The notes beneath the pieces were generated by a model. It was not told the DNA's origin, ran no database searches, and saw only the letters and a list, made by a program, of their open reading frames with translations. From Colias croceus (lineage: Eukaryota > Arthropoda > Insecta > Lepidoptera > Pieridae), in assembly GCF_905220415.1 (NCBI RefSeq), contig NC_059550.1, positions 8,310,501 to 8,374,500 of the forward strand: a stretch of DNA of 64,000 bases. The letters run 5' to 3'. The translations under genes were made by a program, and so were the position numbers. Shown in pieces: positions 1-13,300 of this stretch (its first letter is position 1; each line of letters begins with the position of its first letter).

Positions 1-1543
1 TATGACTGTGGATATAATATGACAGACAGAAAAGTGGGGGTTCTGTAATTTCGGATTTATTATCCAACAGTTAATCATTATCGCATCATAGTTGGACAAG
101 TTTTAATGCAGCGGGATTTAACACGGGTCGATTTTCGTCGTGCGGCTAGTTCCTTCACAAATCGCCTCATCACGCCGCATCGCTAGCCTATTTACACAGG
201 TGACTAAAATAACACGCAGTTCGATCATTTTTTTTCTTAATGGTTGGCAACCATTGGTTACATGCAGCGAGCAATCTCCTGCAATTGATCGTTTTACACG
301 GTCTCGTCGATATTAGCTGCTGACTCAATGTAAAACTACCTTAATGCAGTATACTCAACAATAATTCACATATGACAGATTAATATAAATTTATGTTATC
401 TGTATTCCAATTCTGTAGGTATACATAGAATTTGTTTTTTTTTCTTTATATCTCTAAAATCTTTCTCTTTGATCTAAATATTGTTTCTTCTAGTTAATTA
501 TGAATTTTAATAGATGTTTGTTCAATTCTAATAAAATCAGTGAAATAATGTAATAAAGTAAATAAAAACGCAACTGCGCTACGCGTATAATAGTAAACAT
601 TTCCTTCAATGAGTGTTAAATATTCGTAGATTTTATTCTTTTGAAAGTGCATTCACTAAACTTTCTTTTATGTAAATGTGAAAATTCGATTACAACATCG
701 TATTACATATCTTATATTCATTGTACGGGAGTGTAGCAAGGTGTAAACAAAGTATCGCCGGCATCGTATGTTCTAGATGTCGACGCGCAATACGCGTGAT
801 CATGATATTTTGGCATTGACTAAATGAACATGGAACGTCTATCTCATGACTTAAACCTGGCGCTGGAGGAAAGTAACTGCGGCAGGCAGGAGCGTAGGAA
901 GCTAGGGCTCCGGAGACGCACCAGGTCTGCGGGGAATCTGCGTTAGTTTTGTTGTCATTATTATCACTAATCAAACGTGACTGTCACCTTGGCCTATTTT
1001 GCATAAATTGTACTTTAATAATATATAATTTCTTAGCATTTACATATCTATTCAGTATTTGTCTTCTTAGCAGAAGGAATATTTAGAAAGCAGCTTTATA
1101 GGTCAATGTATAAAAACCTTTTGAGATTTTTAGAGACCCAATAAAAATATATACTTATTCTTTTTAAATTAAGGGCATATCACTTGGATAATAAATAGAA
1201 TGCTTGAAGGACTATGGTTCTCCAAGTTTATTTTTAAGTCCTTGTGACTTTATTAAATGTATGTGTATAAAACTGTAATTGATTGTTTTTCTAATATCTT
1301 GACAGTCAGCTATACATATAGAAAGTAAAAGGTATACATATTTGTTTCTATTAATGATGAAATGATCACTTTAAAATGAATGAATGTTGAATTAACTGAA
1401 TTAAATGAATTAACTGAAAGCAAAAGTAACTTTTAGAAATAGTTAAAGCAGCAGTTAAAAATAACTTTACTAATAAGAAATCTTCCAATACAGAACCACC
1501 ATAGTCATGCGAAAACTGTCTGTAACAATTTCGTATATTACAG
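1..1543. other. no gene resolved; upstream sequence or intron of the following gene
   Basis: No convincing coding exon is visible in this stretch. The splice acceptor ending at 1543 shows that the following gene starts upstream, either here in a non-coding or very short exon or outside the window. The segment around 720-960 is richer in G+C than its surroundings and could be promoter or 5' UTR, but no protein-like frame supports this. The minus-strand open frame at 690-974 has no recognisable domain. Confidence 0.4.
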
Positions 1544-4182
1544 CTGCCGCAGTGACAGTGAGCCTGGTTGACGATGGCAGCTCCAGCAGCCCGCCTCAGG
1601 CGCCTCTCATTACGCAACCACTATCTGACTCTGACGACCCTCACGTCAACATACACACATCGGCAATCAAGTCAAGACATTACTGTCAAATTGGCAATTT
1701 CGAATCTGACTCGTTCAATGAAAATTTCTCACCCACTAGACCAGCGAATACAAGAAGGAAACGGAGGTTTAAGAAGATGCCTGTGGACTATTCTGATGGG
1801 AAACACTCGCCGCCGATTGAAATATTGAGCGTCAGTACGGAAGTATGTTTTTGATTGAAATATGAGCTATTAAAGTGTTAGGAATCAGGTAGACAATGCA
1901 TATCTTGATTGCAACCCCGGCAATGGAGCAGGCGACCCACTTGGAATATTTTTTCTCAGAGAAAATAATAAAATAGTCAATAATTGAATTGGAATTGTTA
2001 AAAAAAGAAAAATTTTGTACCATCCTCATTTTTAATCAAGACAACAATAAATTTTAGCTGTTTAATGTGATAATTTTTTTATTTTTTAAATTTTTCTTTT
2101 TAGCCTAATGCCTTGCCGGCTACAATAACACTTCAAGCCCCACGGCTATCACCGCTTATACATGTTTCTAAACATAAGCAAGAGAGGTCAGTTTTTCGTT
2201 TGTATTGTGATGAACTTTAACAAAGAAAAAACAGAATTCTTAGAAAAAAAATAAACAATATTTCGCTATATAAATTCGAGATTGTTATAGAAATTGTTTT
2301 GTTTTTGTTTACAGAAATGCTTTTTGCGGTAAAAGAAAATGGTCACATCGGGACAAAGGCGATTCTTGCGAAATGAGAGAACGGTCGTTCAGTGGGGGCT
2401 GCTCTTCGAAGTCTGTGTTTTTCAAAAACGATTTTAAATCCAGAAAACATGACAGTGAGAAAAAACGAAAAGAGTCTCTATTGCAGCCTGGGAAGATCAT
2501 TCTGAAATCGCAAAATCCAGACGAAGCCAAACCTGCAAACTTTACAAATACTCCATCACTGCCGGGCAGTTCTAGTTTCAACTTTGTGTACAAAAACTCT
2601 AAAAACGGCACTCCTACTTTATCCAAAATCACTGGTTATAAAATAACCACTGATTTGCCACCATTCTTCAGTCCATCGTGCAGTAGTAGCGATGGGAAAT
2701 ACAACAGAAAAATTAAAGTACTAAATAAAACACACCCACAGACTTCACTACGAAATCCTTTGAATTTTGATGATAATACTGGGGGAATGGATTGTGGAGA
2801 CGAAAGTAGCTCTCTCAGTAGCAGTGATTCGGATGCGGGGGGGCATAATGGTAGTGACGGGGAAGGGGACGATGAACTTACAGACTGGCCAGGGATCGAA
2901 GAACTGAAGGTTTTTAACAAGAGCCTCACGTTTAAATCTTCCAAATCAGTCAACAACAACTTCACAAAATCCATAAGTAACATGCCTCCTCCTAAGAGGC
3001 TAAAGAAAGAGTGCGGGCAAACAAAAAACTTCTGGGCGGGTTCCAAGAGCAGGTTTAAGAAAAAACGCGCAAAAGTTGACTCGGGAAACGATGATGACGC
3101 AATGATGTCTGATTCTAAAACCATCGTCGACGTCGATGACGAAGACTCCAGAGACCCGAAAGATGTTTTACCCCATTCTTCCTTCACAACATTTAGTGAT
3201 CTAAAAAACGCCGGGCCCTCAGCCACAAATACGGACCAAACGTTTTTTCGGTCATTTCAAGCGTTTCAAGAGAAGAAAGAGGGCAAGGAAGAATTTGTGT
3301 CGACACCGCGAACGAATTTCTCACTTCAGAAAACGTCGTCGAGTGATCTCAATTTGAGCGAGAAGTCGCCGCAAAGCGATCATTATTTTAGCGAACATTC
3401 TATGGGAAATAATGTCGTTACAGAAGTTAGAGAGATTCGAGCTGGGTGTAGACGAATACGGGAAGAAAGGCCTGGATTCTTAATACTTAGTGCGGCAAAT
3501 GAGCAATTGTCTAGATTTCTGCAGGATTCTTGTCAGACTGAGCTAAAACTGCCGAGCCTACAAGATCCAGAGGAGAGGGAAAAGCTAGAGTCGCTCGCGA
3601 AACTTTACTCGTTAGAGATGCAAGTGGAGTTGGGACGACCGGTACTGAGGAAGACTAGGTAAGGAGTCTTGTAGTTTTATTTTTTAATCTAGACTATTCA
3701 AATTAGACTATTAATTTAGTACCTGAAGCAGTTTGTGTGTAGGTCAAGATAACCAGTCATATACTTTATGAGTGATTCAATTAAATATCGGCATTCAATG
3801 AACGCGCTTGTAATTAATCAAATAGCAAATATAACCAGATGACTGCGTCGTATCCAAAAAAATGTATATATCGAATTATATATCCATTATAAAGTCTTAT
3901 TTCCGATTATTCTATTTCAGTAACACAATGCAAGCAGTCCGCGTCGAACACTCATACCACAATTTTCCATCCGACCACAAGAGACGTTGTTACGGCGAAG
4001 ACGCAGACTCCAGTCTAAGCCTGAGCGATCCCAACTCAGTCAGTTCGATCAATGATTTGGAACAAGACTTCGACAAAAACTGTGATACACTCAAGAAAAA
4101 TGAGAAAAGTGTACACATAACTGATATTAATGACGCTCTCATTGATAAGACGTTGTTACACCATCCGGGAGATTTAGATTAA
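1544..4182 (+). CDS. GPATCH2/GPATCH2L-like nuclear protein, 3' part (four exons)
   Basis: Four exons join with consistent phases: 1544-1842, 2104-2186, 2315-3658 and 3921-4182 (stop TAA). They give the last 662 residues; the first visible codon is split, so the N-terminus lies upstream. The protein is Ser/Asp/Lys-rich with basic nuclear-localisation-like clusters (RRKRRFKK, KKKRAK). It has an acidic serine stretch ending GEGDDELTDW near visible residue 313. Near residues 520-580, before the last intron, is a compact segment with LSRFLQDSCQTELKLPSL and then GRPVLRKT. The GDDE-x-x-DW stretch and the C-terminal segment remind me of vertebrate GPATCH2/GPATCH2L, and the latter also of an R3H fold. 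No G-patch is visible here. The role is not established; a nuclear RNA-related function is inference only. Exon structure is well supported, family assignment moderately. Confidence 0.62.
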
Positions 4183-4515
4183 GCTTCTTTCTGGAAAATG
4201 GCACAAGACATTTAAGGAAGGAAGGTTTAGGATTGCTGAAGGAAATAAATCATGGAAGAGAAGGACAAACATCTAGAAAAGTTTAGAAAATGTGTCTTGT
4301 ACATTATTAACACACATTATTATAATGTTTGATTCCAAATGAAAGAGACACAAAAATTGGCATGGTTGGAATGACTTCAAACTCGCTTTACGTTAGTAGT
4401 GAATATAAATACTCTATTGGCAAATTTTTCAGGCTATGAGATACTTAAATAGTTTGTCTACATTGTATAATGAAAAATTTAAAGACAGATGTTTCATTGA
4501 ATAATTATATAAAAA

Positions 4516-4698
4516 TAAGGGCTGATTTTTCAATCCTTGGTTAAAACTTATTCATCGAATAACAAACTATAAACTACCATTTCAAAAATGTATTCTAATT
4601 GTCCGTATTTGACAGTTTACAGGTGACATTTTAAAATGTTTGTGTAATACTTTATTGTACGGATAAATTTTAACCAAGGATTGAAAAATCGGCCCTTA
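4516..4698. mobile_element. 183-bp MITE with about 30-bp terminal inverted repeats
   Basis: The left end (TAAGGGCTGATTTTTCAATC, continuing CTTGGTTAAAA) is matched in inverted orientation by the right end (TTTTAACCAAGGATTG, continuing AAAAATCGGCCCTTA) with one or two mismatches. No open reading frame lies between. The size and long arms fit a non-autonomous DNA transposon. The target duplication is unclear because the repeat edge itself reads TAA/TTA. Confidence 0.75.
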
Positions 4699-5409
4699 GT
4701 ATAATAAATAGTATTTCTCGTTGTTAAAATAATCGGTGATATACTTAAGTGTTAGAGTTTTGATATTTATAATGGAAGTTAAATATCCCGTAGTCGTAGT
4801 TTTTCTTACAGGTTATTGATTTTCGACCTTATTTCTAAGAGATAAACATTGAAATTCAATCATCTGTAAGCAAAGTAATTTTTTATGAAAAATAATTGAA
4901 CATAATCTTAAATAACTTATATATCTACTTAAACTCTTGATTCTTAAAATGTTTATAAAGTTTTACGTAAAATTGTAGAAATGCGATGTGAATAGGAAGA
5001 ATTTAAAAGAAACAGTAATCACTGATAGTTATCGGCCAGACCATCGACTAAACACTGATGACCCTTTTGAAATCCCTATAATACGATGTTTAAACAAAAT
5101 GCTTAATTATATGATAAAAATAACATACAAGAGTAAGAAACAAATATGCATGTGCATTGTTTTTTTTTTTTTATTGTGTTTTTTTTTTGTATTTTAATTT
5201 ATAATTAACATGTTGCAGATTTAGCAACATAGCTTTAAGTTGATGACGCATGTTAAAATATTCTCGCCCGAGAAGCAACAACATTTAAACAAAGTTCTAG
5301 CAACATGTTGATCAACTGTTGCTCTTTGCTTGGCTTTGGAATAATCAGTCGTTTAGTTAGGAAATATAAGTAATGTGGCAAAGTTGAAAATTAAAATTTT
5401 ATTGGTTTA

Positions 5410-5775
5410 GGGTCCGTTCACACAGACAGGCTCGGAGAGCATCGGCGCGCATTTTTCTTTTCACACAGACCGGATCGTATACGCTTGGAGTTGGTCGGAG
5501 CGGAGCCGTCAACTATTTCACATAGACCAGCTGGAAGCTATCTGAAAGCGGATGCGAATGTAATCGGAGCTGAACGGCTGCGCGAACGAGAAAAAGTACG
5601 CGATCGGAGCCGGTCAGCTCCTCTTATTATTTCACACCAAGCGCGTTCAAGCATTCTTAATGTCAAAAGCAGTGCACACGCAAAAATAAACCTTAAGTTA
5701 CAAATACTAAAAACTCTGTTTTCATCGTGATAAGAATCTGCTCTCCTCTCAGAGCCGGTCTGTGTGAACGGACCC
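5410..5775. mobile_element. 366-bp MITE with 'gggtccgttcacacagac' terminal inverted repeats
   Basis: The left end gggtccgttcacacagac and the right end gtctgtgtgaacggaccc are exact inverted repeats of 18 bases. The interior is G+C-rich compared with its surroundings and repeats the 'ttcaca-(c/t)-agacc' motif several times at the left side. Short open frames inside on both strands have no recognisable domain and are ignored. Confidence 0.75.
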
Positions 5776-6840
5776 ATTAGGCTCTTAAATTGATCTCGAA
5801 TTTGGACATAATATTTAGATTTTTAAAATCTTGAAGCGTAATATTAAGATTGAACCTTTTAGGTTTTTTTTATTTTATTAAGTGTAAGGTATAAAGCAGC
5901 AGACGAAAGTTTTATTTAAAACATATCTTAGTTTTTTTATGAATACTATATTAACTATCGTAACATAAAAGTACCTTACATTTATTTAATAAAATAAATT
6001 GGTTAATAATAAAAGATAGTTCTTACTTTGCGCTGCATGCATTTGTACAAAACTAATTACCTACAGTGTTAAAATTTTCTTGAAGATGATCATCCTCAAG
6101 AAAATATAATTATGTATTTAAAACTGTACAACAATTATTAAGAAAAATAATAACCACATAACGAATTTTGTTAAGTGATTGATTTAAATCCTTATTAAAT
6201 TAGTGTTAGGGACCAATTTTCTTTGATTTTTGTCTTTATTTTTACGATAACAACCACTAAAAAAATAATTCTTAATGTGATGTTTAACGAACGAATATGT
6301 TAGTTTTATAATTTGATTCAACGAGTGTATCAAATTTTAATCATTATATCAAATATTTGTTAAAATGATACAAATATTTGACAAATAACGATTTGAAGTT
6401 ATATGAAACACTTTACTTATATTGAAGTTAGAATTGCATCATAAGGTCCTTAAAAATGATTTGTTCGTAATTTATTAGGTTACTTGGCCCGTTTTTTGGT
6501 ATATTTATGTTCCTTTAGATTATAGCTCTCTGCATATAATTGTGCCATTGAATAAATTGAACAGATATCATTTATTTCGTTTTATAGCTGCATAAAAAAA
6601 TAGATTTGGCAACATTTATATGCACGGGCGTAATGTATTGTAAAATACTGCCATATTTTTTTCGAATATAATATTATTGTAAATAGTTTGTAACTGTATT
6701 TTTTCTGTATTCACCTTATTATTTTGTAACTGTTGAACAATTGTAAAATTTAAACCTATACGTACGAGTTTAGATTAGTTTATAAATGTATCTTTAGAGT
6801 TTTCTATATGAATATAATATTATCATGGTTGTATTGATTG

Positions 6841-6846
6841 AATAAA
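6841..6846 (+). promoter_or_regulatory. candidate polyadenylation signal (AATAAA)
   Basis: AATAAA is followed within about 30 bases by a T-rich stretch, in the gap between the two convergent genes. It could end a long 3' UTR of the upstream plus-strand gene. Transcript evidence is needed to choose between this and the AATAAA near 4246. Confidence 0.3.
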
Positions 6847-7462
6847 CAATAATAATTATACTTTTTTAAAAAGTTCTTCTTGTTTTTTTCTTGCCCTTGG
6901 TAAGTTTAACCTTAACTGGTAATAGTACAAATGTACTTCTTCATGGATTTTTGATTAATTATTGCAATCTTACAACTGAGCTGGGGTGAAAATAAGTTCT
7001 ACTTACAAAATACCTACTGAAAAAACGCACGCTATACCTACGAAAATGCATATAATCCGCCTTCTATATAATATCGTTAATCGTTATTAAATAGTTACAA
7101 AATCGTAACCACTAAACACATATATTATCACAAATTATCACTGCTCAGGATAAAGTTAAGTTCTCTGTATAATGAAAAAAAGTACCTAATTTAGAAGTCA
7201 TACATTTGGAGCAATCTACTATATACACATCCTTAGCACACATAACTACGAAATATTTTTTGCATTAGAGGAATTGTAATGTTAATTTTATAGTTTTATA
7301 ATATTTGATATCTATTAAAGAATCTTAATAGATGGCTATCCTTACAGTGGCCTAAAGCGTTACCAAGGTTAAGAGAACAATGCATGCAGTTCGGACCGAA
7401 GCCTAAAACACGAATTAATGAAATTGAAAGAATCAGAATGAAACACAATATTTTAATACACA

Positions 7463-7468
7463 TTTATT
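7463..7468 (-). promoter_or_regulatory. candidate polyadenylation signal of the pyruvate carboxylase gene
   Basis: On the minus strand this reads AATAAA, about 870 bases after the pyruvate carboxylase stop codon. The stretch 7470-8340 has no coding potential and is the likely 3' UTR. Other A/T-rich hexamers in the region make the exact site uncertain. Confidence 0.3.
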
Positions 7469-8230
7469 CTCAAATAAATTGCAAAATTAACAAATAAAAA
7501 TCATAACAGTGAGCACCATTACATATCTAATCGTTTGACGATATAAAAATAACAAAAAACTGGCAACATCAGACTTTCCTTGTGATTTTTCAATTGTCTT
7601 TATGAAATTGTGGAATGACATTACATCTCTACTATTTATGGCAAAATCATATTTTTATTATAATTAAACATCTAAATAAAATTAAACTTATAACAAATTT
7701 ATATTTTTGTACTATGTCGATTAAGTCGCACGACTGTTACATAGTTTTTTATCACATTATAAAATTTCCAATGTGTGTCAACCTACCCTCATCATTCCAT
7801 AAAATACAATCATGCTTTAAAATATTAAGTAAATAACATAAAGTTAACTTTAAATAACAAAGGAAGCCCGCAACAATGAAATACACAATAAATATTAAAA
7901 ATCATAGTATAAGCATATAAAGCTGAATAGAAAAGAGTACATTTTGTGCCTACATCTATTAAATATTATAACAAAAATATCCCGCGGTATTGCACATCTT
8001 ATAAACAACAAAAACAAACAAAGACAGCCTTGAGATGATTATGACGGTCTATCTCTATATAATTTTGATTTTTTTTATTCTATTATTATAATAAAATTGA
8101 CAGATTCATAATTTCATTAAATTTTATCTAAATAATTTGCATACAACATGATAGTCCTTAAAATAAAACATTTACATACATATTCCTTTCATTTCAAATC
8201 ACGACATACACTAAAACTAAAGCCGTTCAT

Positions 8231-8335
8231 CGAACCACAGATAATCTATGGCTGTGGCATAGACAAACGTCAAATTTGACAGATGTCTTCAACCACAGAT
8301 TATCTATAGTCATAGATAAACGTCAAATTTTACAG
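8231..8335 (-). repeat. imperfect tandem duplication of about 55 bp in the 3' UTR of pyruvate carboxylase
   Basis: The block 'aaccacagataatctatgg...catagacaaacgtcaaattt' (about 8234-8276) is repeated as 'aaccacagattatctatag...catagataaacgtcaaattt' (about 8290-8330), immediately downstream of the stop codon in transcript terms. Each unit also contains a small hairpin between ccacagat and atctatgg-like halves. Confidence 0.6.
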
Positions 8336-8340
8336 TTGAT

Positions 8341-10296
8341 TTATTCCTCAATGGTACAGATAAGGTCATCTCCCTCCAACTTCTGTCCGTTAGTAATGGC
8401 GACGGTTTTCACTGTACCGGCTTGAGGAGCTTGTACAATCATCTCCATTTTCATGGCTGATAAGACTGCGATCGGCTGGCCTTTGTCTACTTTGTCGCCT
8501 TCTTTCACTTTGATTGCTGTGAAAATAAGTTTGAGTATAATAAGTTGATTTAAACTGAATACATAACCAATGAAATGCTAAATCTTATGTATATTTTAAT
8601 AATCATTTTAATTTCACATAACTGTTACTAATCGATACGATTTGAAAGCGATAGTTATTAATATACTAGTAGTATAAAAGAGGGTAACCTCAATATTATA
8701 TAGTATCATAAACTAAGAAAACCATATTTGCTGAAACTCTATGTCGCTTTTTTATAAAATCTTTCTTTATATTTTAATTCTTATTGAGTGAAGAAATAAT
8801 CTATGACACTATTTTAGTTGAAAAATTATTATAACTCAACTTACTTAGAACTGTTCCAGGCATAGGCGCTCCAACTTGACTCTTGTCACCTTTCACAGCT
8901 TTAGGATGGATTTTCATGTCCTATAAAAATAAAAGGGTGAAACATGAATCATATTAACAGAAAAATACAGCTAACATAAATTTTCTGTCCTTTTCATACC
9001 ATTACTCAATGTTTCTACATTTATTTAAATTCGTAAAATTATAAAATGTGTTTGGTTATTTAGCTTTTCAGTATCAGCTCCTTAATTCAAAATATTGAAT
9101 GATATTACAATCGACTCTTCTTTACAAGATTATTTGGATTTTTTTTTAATTCTTATGACTTATTTTTTGCATTTCCTTCGTTGAATCGATCGTCCACCAA
9201 AAAAAAACGACGTGTGTCACTCGGGGACTGGGGCGGTTGCGCTATTGCATGCTATGCCTTCAAGCCACACCTCCGCCCGTCGGAGTGGGGAGCGTGAGGT
9301 TTTTTCGTTACGGAATTTCTCGATTCGGTCCCCGCGCTCAAGGCCCGCGGTAGAAGCTATGCAATAGCTTAAAAATATAATTTTAAAACTAATTATTTAC
9401 CTGGCTAGCCTTCTCATCTCTAATAAACACAGATCGCAATTGACCATTGAGCTCGAAGAACACTTCCCTCTCTCCCGCGGCGGTCATTTCCTCAGAAACT
9501 GCGACCGTCCTTATGTCTAGTGTCTTTCCACGCTCGATTTTAACTTCTATCGTATCGCCGACCTGCAAATGCATACAAAAGTTAGATATTTTAAATTCAT
9601 CATTATTTTATACAAGTTATTTCAGCTACTTAGGTCAATGATGCCAGGGTAATCCAGGAGTCCTACTAATATTATAAATGCGAAAGTTTGTGAGGATTTC
9701 GCAAATTCTACTAAACCGATTACAATGAAATTTAGCACACATATAGAGGGTAACTTTGATTAACACATAGGATAGGTTTTATCCCGGAAATCCTACGGGA
9801 ACGGGAATTATGCGGGTTTTCCTTTGAAAACGCGGGCGAAGCCGCGACCGGAAAATTAAAAATAATTTATTTTTTTTAGATTTTTAACAAATGTTTGTTA
9901 CATTTGTCGTAATAAAGCCCTGAAATTGGCAAAGGGCATAAACATGTATGATTACACATTTTTCACTGTTTTAATTGCATAAAAAACAGCTGATTAATGT
10001 ATTCTTGTCTAACTCCATAAAAAATAAAAGAACGTCTGCGGTACATGCGTTTTCTCAAAAAACTTCAGAATTTTTTTTATATGAATTTCTGGACAAAACA
10101 AACAAATTTAATTTCATTATTTTTCTCTTGTCCCAATTAATTTCTTACCGTAGGTCCAACAAGGAAGGTCTTAGTATCCAGATGTTTGACGGGCCCGTAC
10201 TTGTCGCGGATACGGAAGTAATCGTTCGCAACTTGCGGGTACATGGCCGCCGACATTACGTCTTGGTCGTTTACCTGTAAATTAAGTTAAAGTTTG

Positions 10297-10330
<34 letters not shown>

Positions 10331-13300
10331 AGAGCGGGTAACGGAGCAGATGGGTCACCTAGTGAGGTGATCACCACCGCCCATGAGCACTCACAAAGTT
10401 ACCTTTGTGAGGCTGTTACCGACTTTCGAAGGTGGGTGTAGGCTCTCTTTTTAAATAAGTCTAAGTCATACATGTGCGGAAATACCGAACTTGGTAGACT
10501 GTTCCACAGGGTGGTGGTACGTGGAAAAAAGTGTCGCGAGAAGCGTACGGTACTCGTTCGCCAGCGGTCCAAATGATGAGCATGGAAGTTGGCTTTATGG
10601 CGGGCGGTGCGGTGATGGAATTCCGCAGCAGGTATGAGCTCGAATAGCTCATTTGAACACTCCCCATGGTATATGCGATAGAAGACACACAGCGAGGCAA
10701 TGTCCCTTCGCAAAGCAAGAGGGTCAAGTCGATCGCTTAGTTTTAAAACTAAGGAGATAAGTCATTTTTAAGTGATTACGACTAAAATTTTGATAGACAT
10801 TTGTTCAATATTGTTCTATCTTTATTATTTAAAGTATACACTATGACATAAAATGGACGAATGAGATTTCATTTTTTTAATACTTAGTAACAAATTTATC
10901 ACTTTTTCTATGAAAAAGCATTTAATATTTGTTTTTTTGTTTTTTACGACTATTCATTAATTGATTGGGGATAATCTCACATCAGGATATGTTTCTTGGA
11001 TGTCCTTCTTCAGTTTGTCGAAGTCCAAAGGCGGTAGTTCTTGTCCGGGACGACCCTCTATTCTTGGCATATCCTTTAGGATTTTAGACCTGGGAAATAA
11101 ATAATGTATAAAAACCATATTGTTAAAAGTATAAAGTTCGGTTTGAAATTGTGTCTTAAATTAATGATGACGTTAATAAACCTCAACAATGTTCAACCAA
11201 ATGGTATATTGCATATAATTCTCAATCAATTAGTAAGTTTACTGATTTATCTAACGGATAACATTTATAAATTAGAAAATAAAATCAGATAATATCTAAT
11301 TCAAATTGCAATCTATCTACATCAGCGTCGACGCTATTGTAGGTATGTGTATTGTAGGTGTCTATAAAATACATATATAAGCATTATTTCCAATATTACA
11401 CGTTAATATGTGTAATATACCTCAAAGGTTCAGGGAAACCACCATACGGTATACCAATAGCCCCCTGGAAGAATTCCACCACAGACTTCGGGAAGGACAA
11501 TTCTTCTGCTCTAGCGTGAATCTCCTCAGCAGTTAGTTTATTTTGCACCATGAATTGCGCCAAATCTCCTACTACCTTGGATGATGGAGTCACTTTGATT
11601 ATGTCACCCAGGAGGAGATTGGCTTCCCTGAAAAAAAAACAAGTTTAAGTCTAAAATAAGTAGTCTAAATAAGGAGTCTATAATAGTAAGTCTAAAAGTA
11701 TTACTATTTAATAGTAATAAGGTGGAAAATATTAAGTGCATTTTATTAAATGTTCAACTTGAGTTTAATGTCTTTTTAATTTATGATTTATTTATTTTGT
11801 AAAAAAGGGATATTGCAATACTTTGTGCTTTAAAACTCAAAAAGCATATGCAAAATGTATTATTTAATCGATAGACCTGAGTGCATTTTAAAGCTATTTG
11901 CTAAAATATCCAAGGGACCAATAAAATTGAATCATGAGATTCTCTAAGCATCTATTGGTAATGTTAGAAAGAGATCTATTCACAGAAATAGCATTGTAAT
12001 CACCTATAAAAGCAGTTCTTAAAACTACCACAACCTCTTACCTATAAGCCTTCTTAACCTCCTCAAACTGGCTTCCCAGACCCAAAGAAAAGGCCTGGAA
12101 CTGCAGATTAGTGTACTGTCCTCCGGGGATCTCGTTTATATACACATCTGCGTTGCCAGACTTCATAGTGGCTGTGCATTCGAATGGGCCATAGAGGGTA
12201 CGGGCTTGTTCCCAGTATGCGGAATACTCGGATACCGTTTGAAGGGGGATTCCTGGGAAAAAATATTTGTATTAATATTTAATTCAATCCATACTAATAT
12301 TATAAATGCGAAAGTAACTCTGTCTGTCTGTCTGTCTGTTACTCAATCACGCCTTATTTACTTATTTACTGAACCAATTTGCATGAAATTTGGTATAGAG
12401 ATATTTTGATACCCGAGAAAGAAAACTACTAAAGGCTACTTTTTACCCCGGGAAATAGGATAGGTTTTATCTCGGAAATTCCACGGGAACGGGAACTATG
12501 CGGGTTTTTCTTTGACTGCGCGAGCGAAGCTGCGGGTGGAAAGCTAGTTAGTAATAATTGATGTTCTGAGGTGCTATTAAAGTAGCAGATTTGTCTTCGC
12601 TATGTATAAAATGAAAGCCTTTCCCTTGGTCACGGCATGACGCGTGAGCAACTGGATCGATTTTGGTAATATTTTTTTGATCTGTTTGTTATTTCCACAT
12701 GGAAAAATTTGCGTCAAGACAGGATAACGTCTGTTGGGTCAGCTAGTTAGCAGATAGTGATGTAGTGTTTATTAAAATCGCAGATTAGCCTTTTTACTGT
12801 TAGCCTTGTCACGGTTTTCACTGTCAGTACTCATAATAATATTCTAATTATAATTTTATATTCTAATTTTATAAAAATAGATTCATTTGTCGCGGGATAA
12901 ACATATTATACTAGATACTGTTCCACAAGTTCTGGTCAAACTTAAATTCAAATTCAAATTCAAATTCAAATTTCATTTATTTACAAGAATGTAGTTACAA
13001 AAAAGGTGTTGTTCCAATATTAAGGCGCTAATACATTCTACCCACTATTTGGGTGTGCAAATATTTAAATGGAAATAAGTTAATTGAATTACACTACACC
13101 AACACTACACAAATTCTTCGCGTCACTATTGTTAAACGTCACTAATTCCTTCACAGATTCCGCAATGTAATAAGTTCTTGAATATCATAAAATTGTTTCT
13201 CCATTAACCATTTCGTCAGTTTCTTCTTAAATATATTTACTGGGAGATCCTTAAAGTTATCCGGTATTTTATTATATATTGTAATAGTCATAAATATCAC

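Larger units (their letters stand above)
4183..6865 (+). other. probable 3' UTR and intergenic DNA after the GPATCH2-like gene
   Basis: No coding exon follows the stop codon. AT-rich sequence contains two small inverted-repeat elements, described separately. AATAAA-type signals occur at about 4246 and at 6841. The later one is followed by a T-rich tract, so the 3' UTR may be short or may extend over 2.6 kb. Open frames here (for example 4988-5197) are low-complexity. Confidence 0.35.

Noticed and set aside
690..974. 94-residue minus-strand protein
   Set aside because: No domain, no splice or neighbour support, Cys/His-rich composition without a finger pattern; likely chance.
2636..3226. 196-residue minus-strand ORF
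   Set aside because: Mirror of the Ser/Lys-rich exon of the GPATCH2-like gene; the plus-strand frame has matching splice sites and phases.
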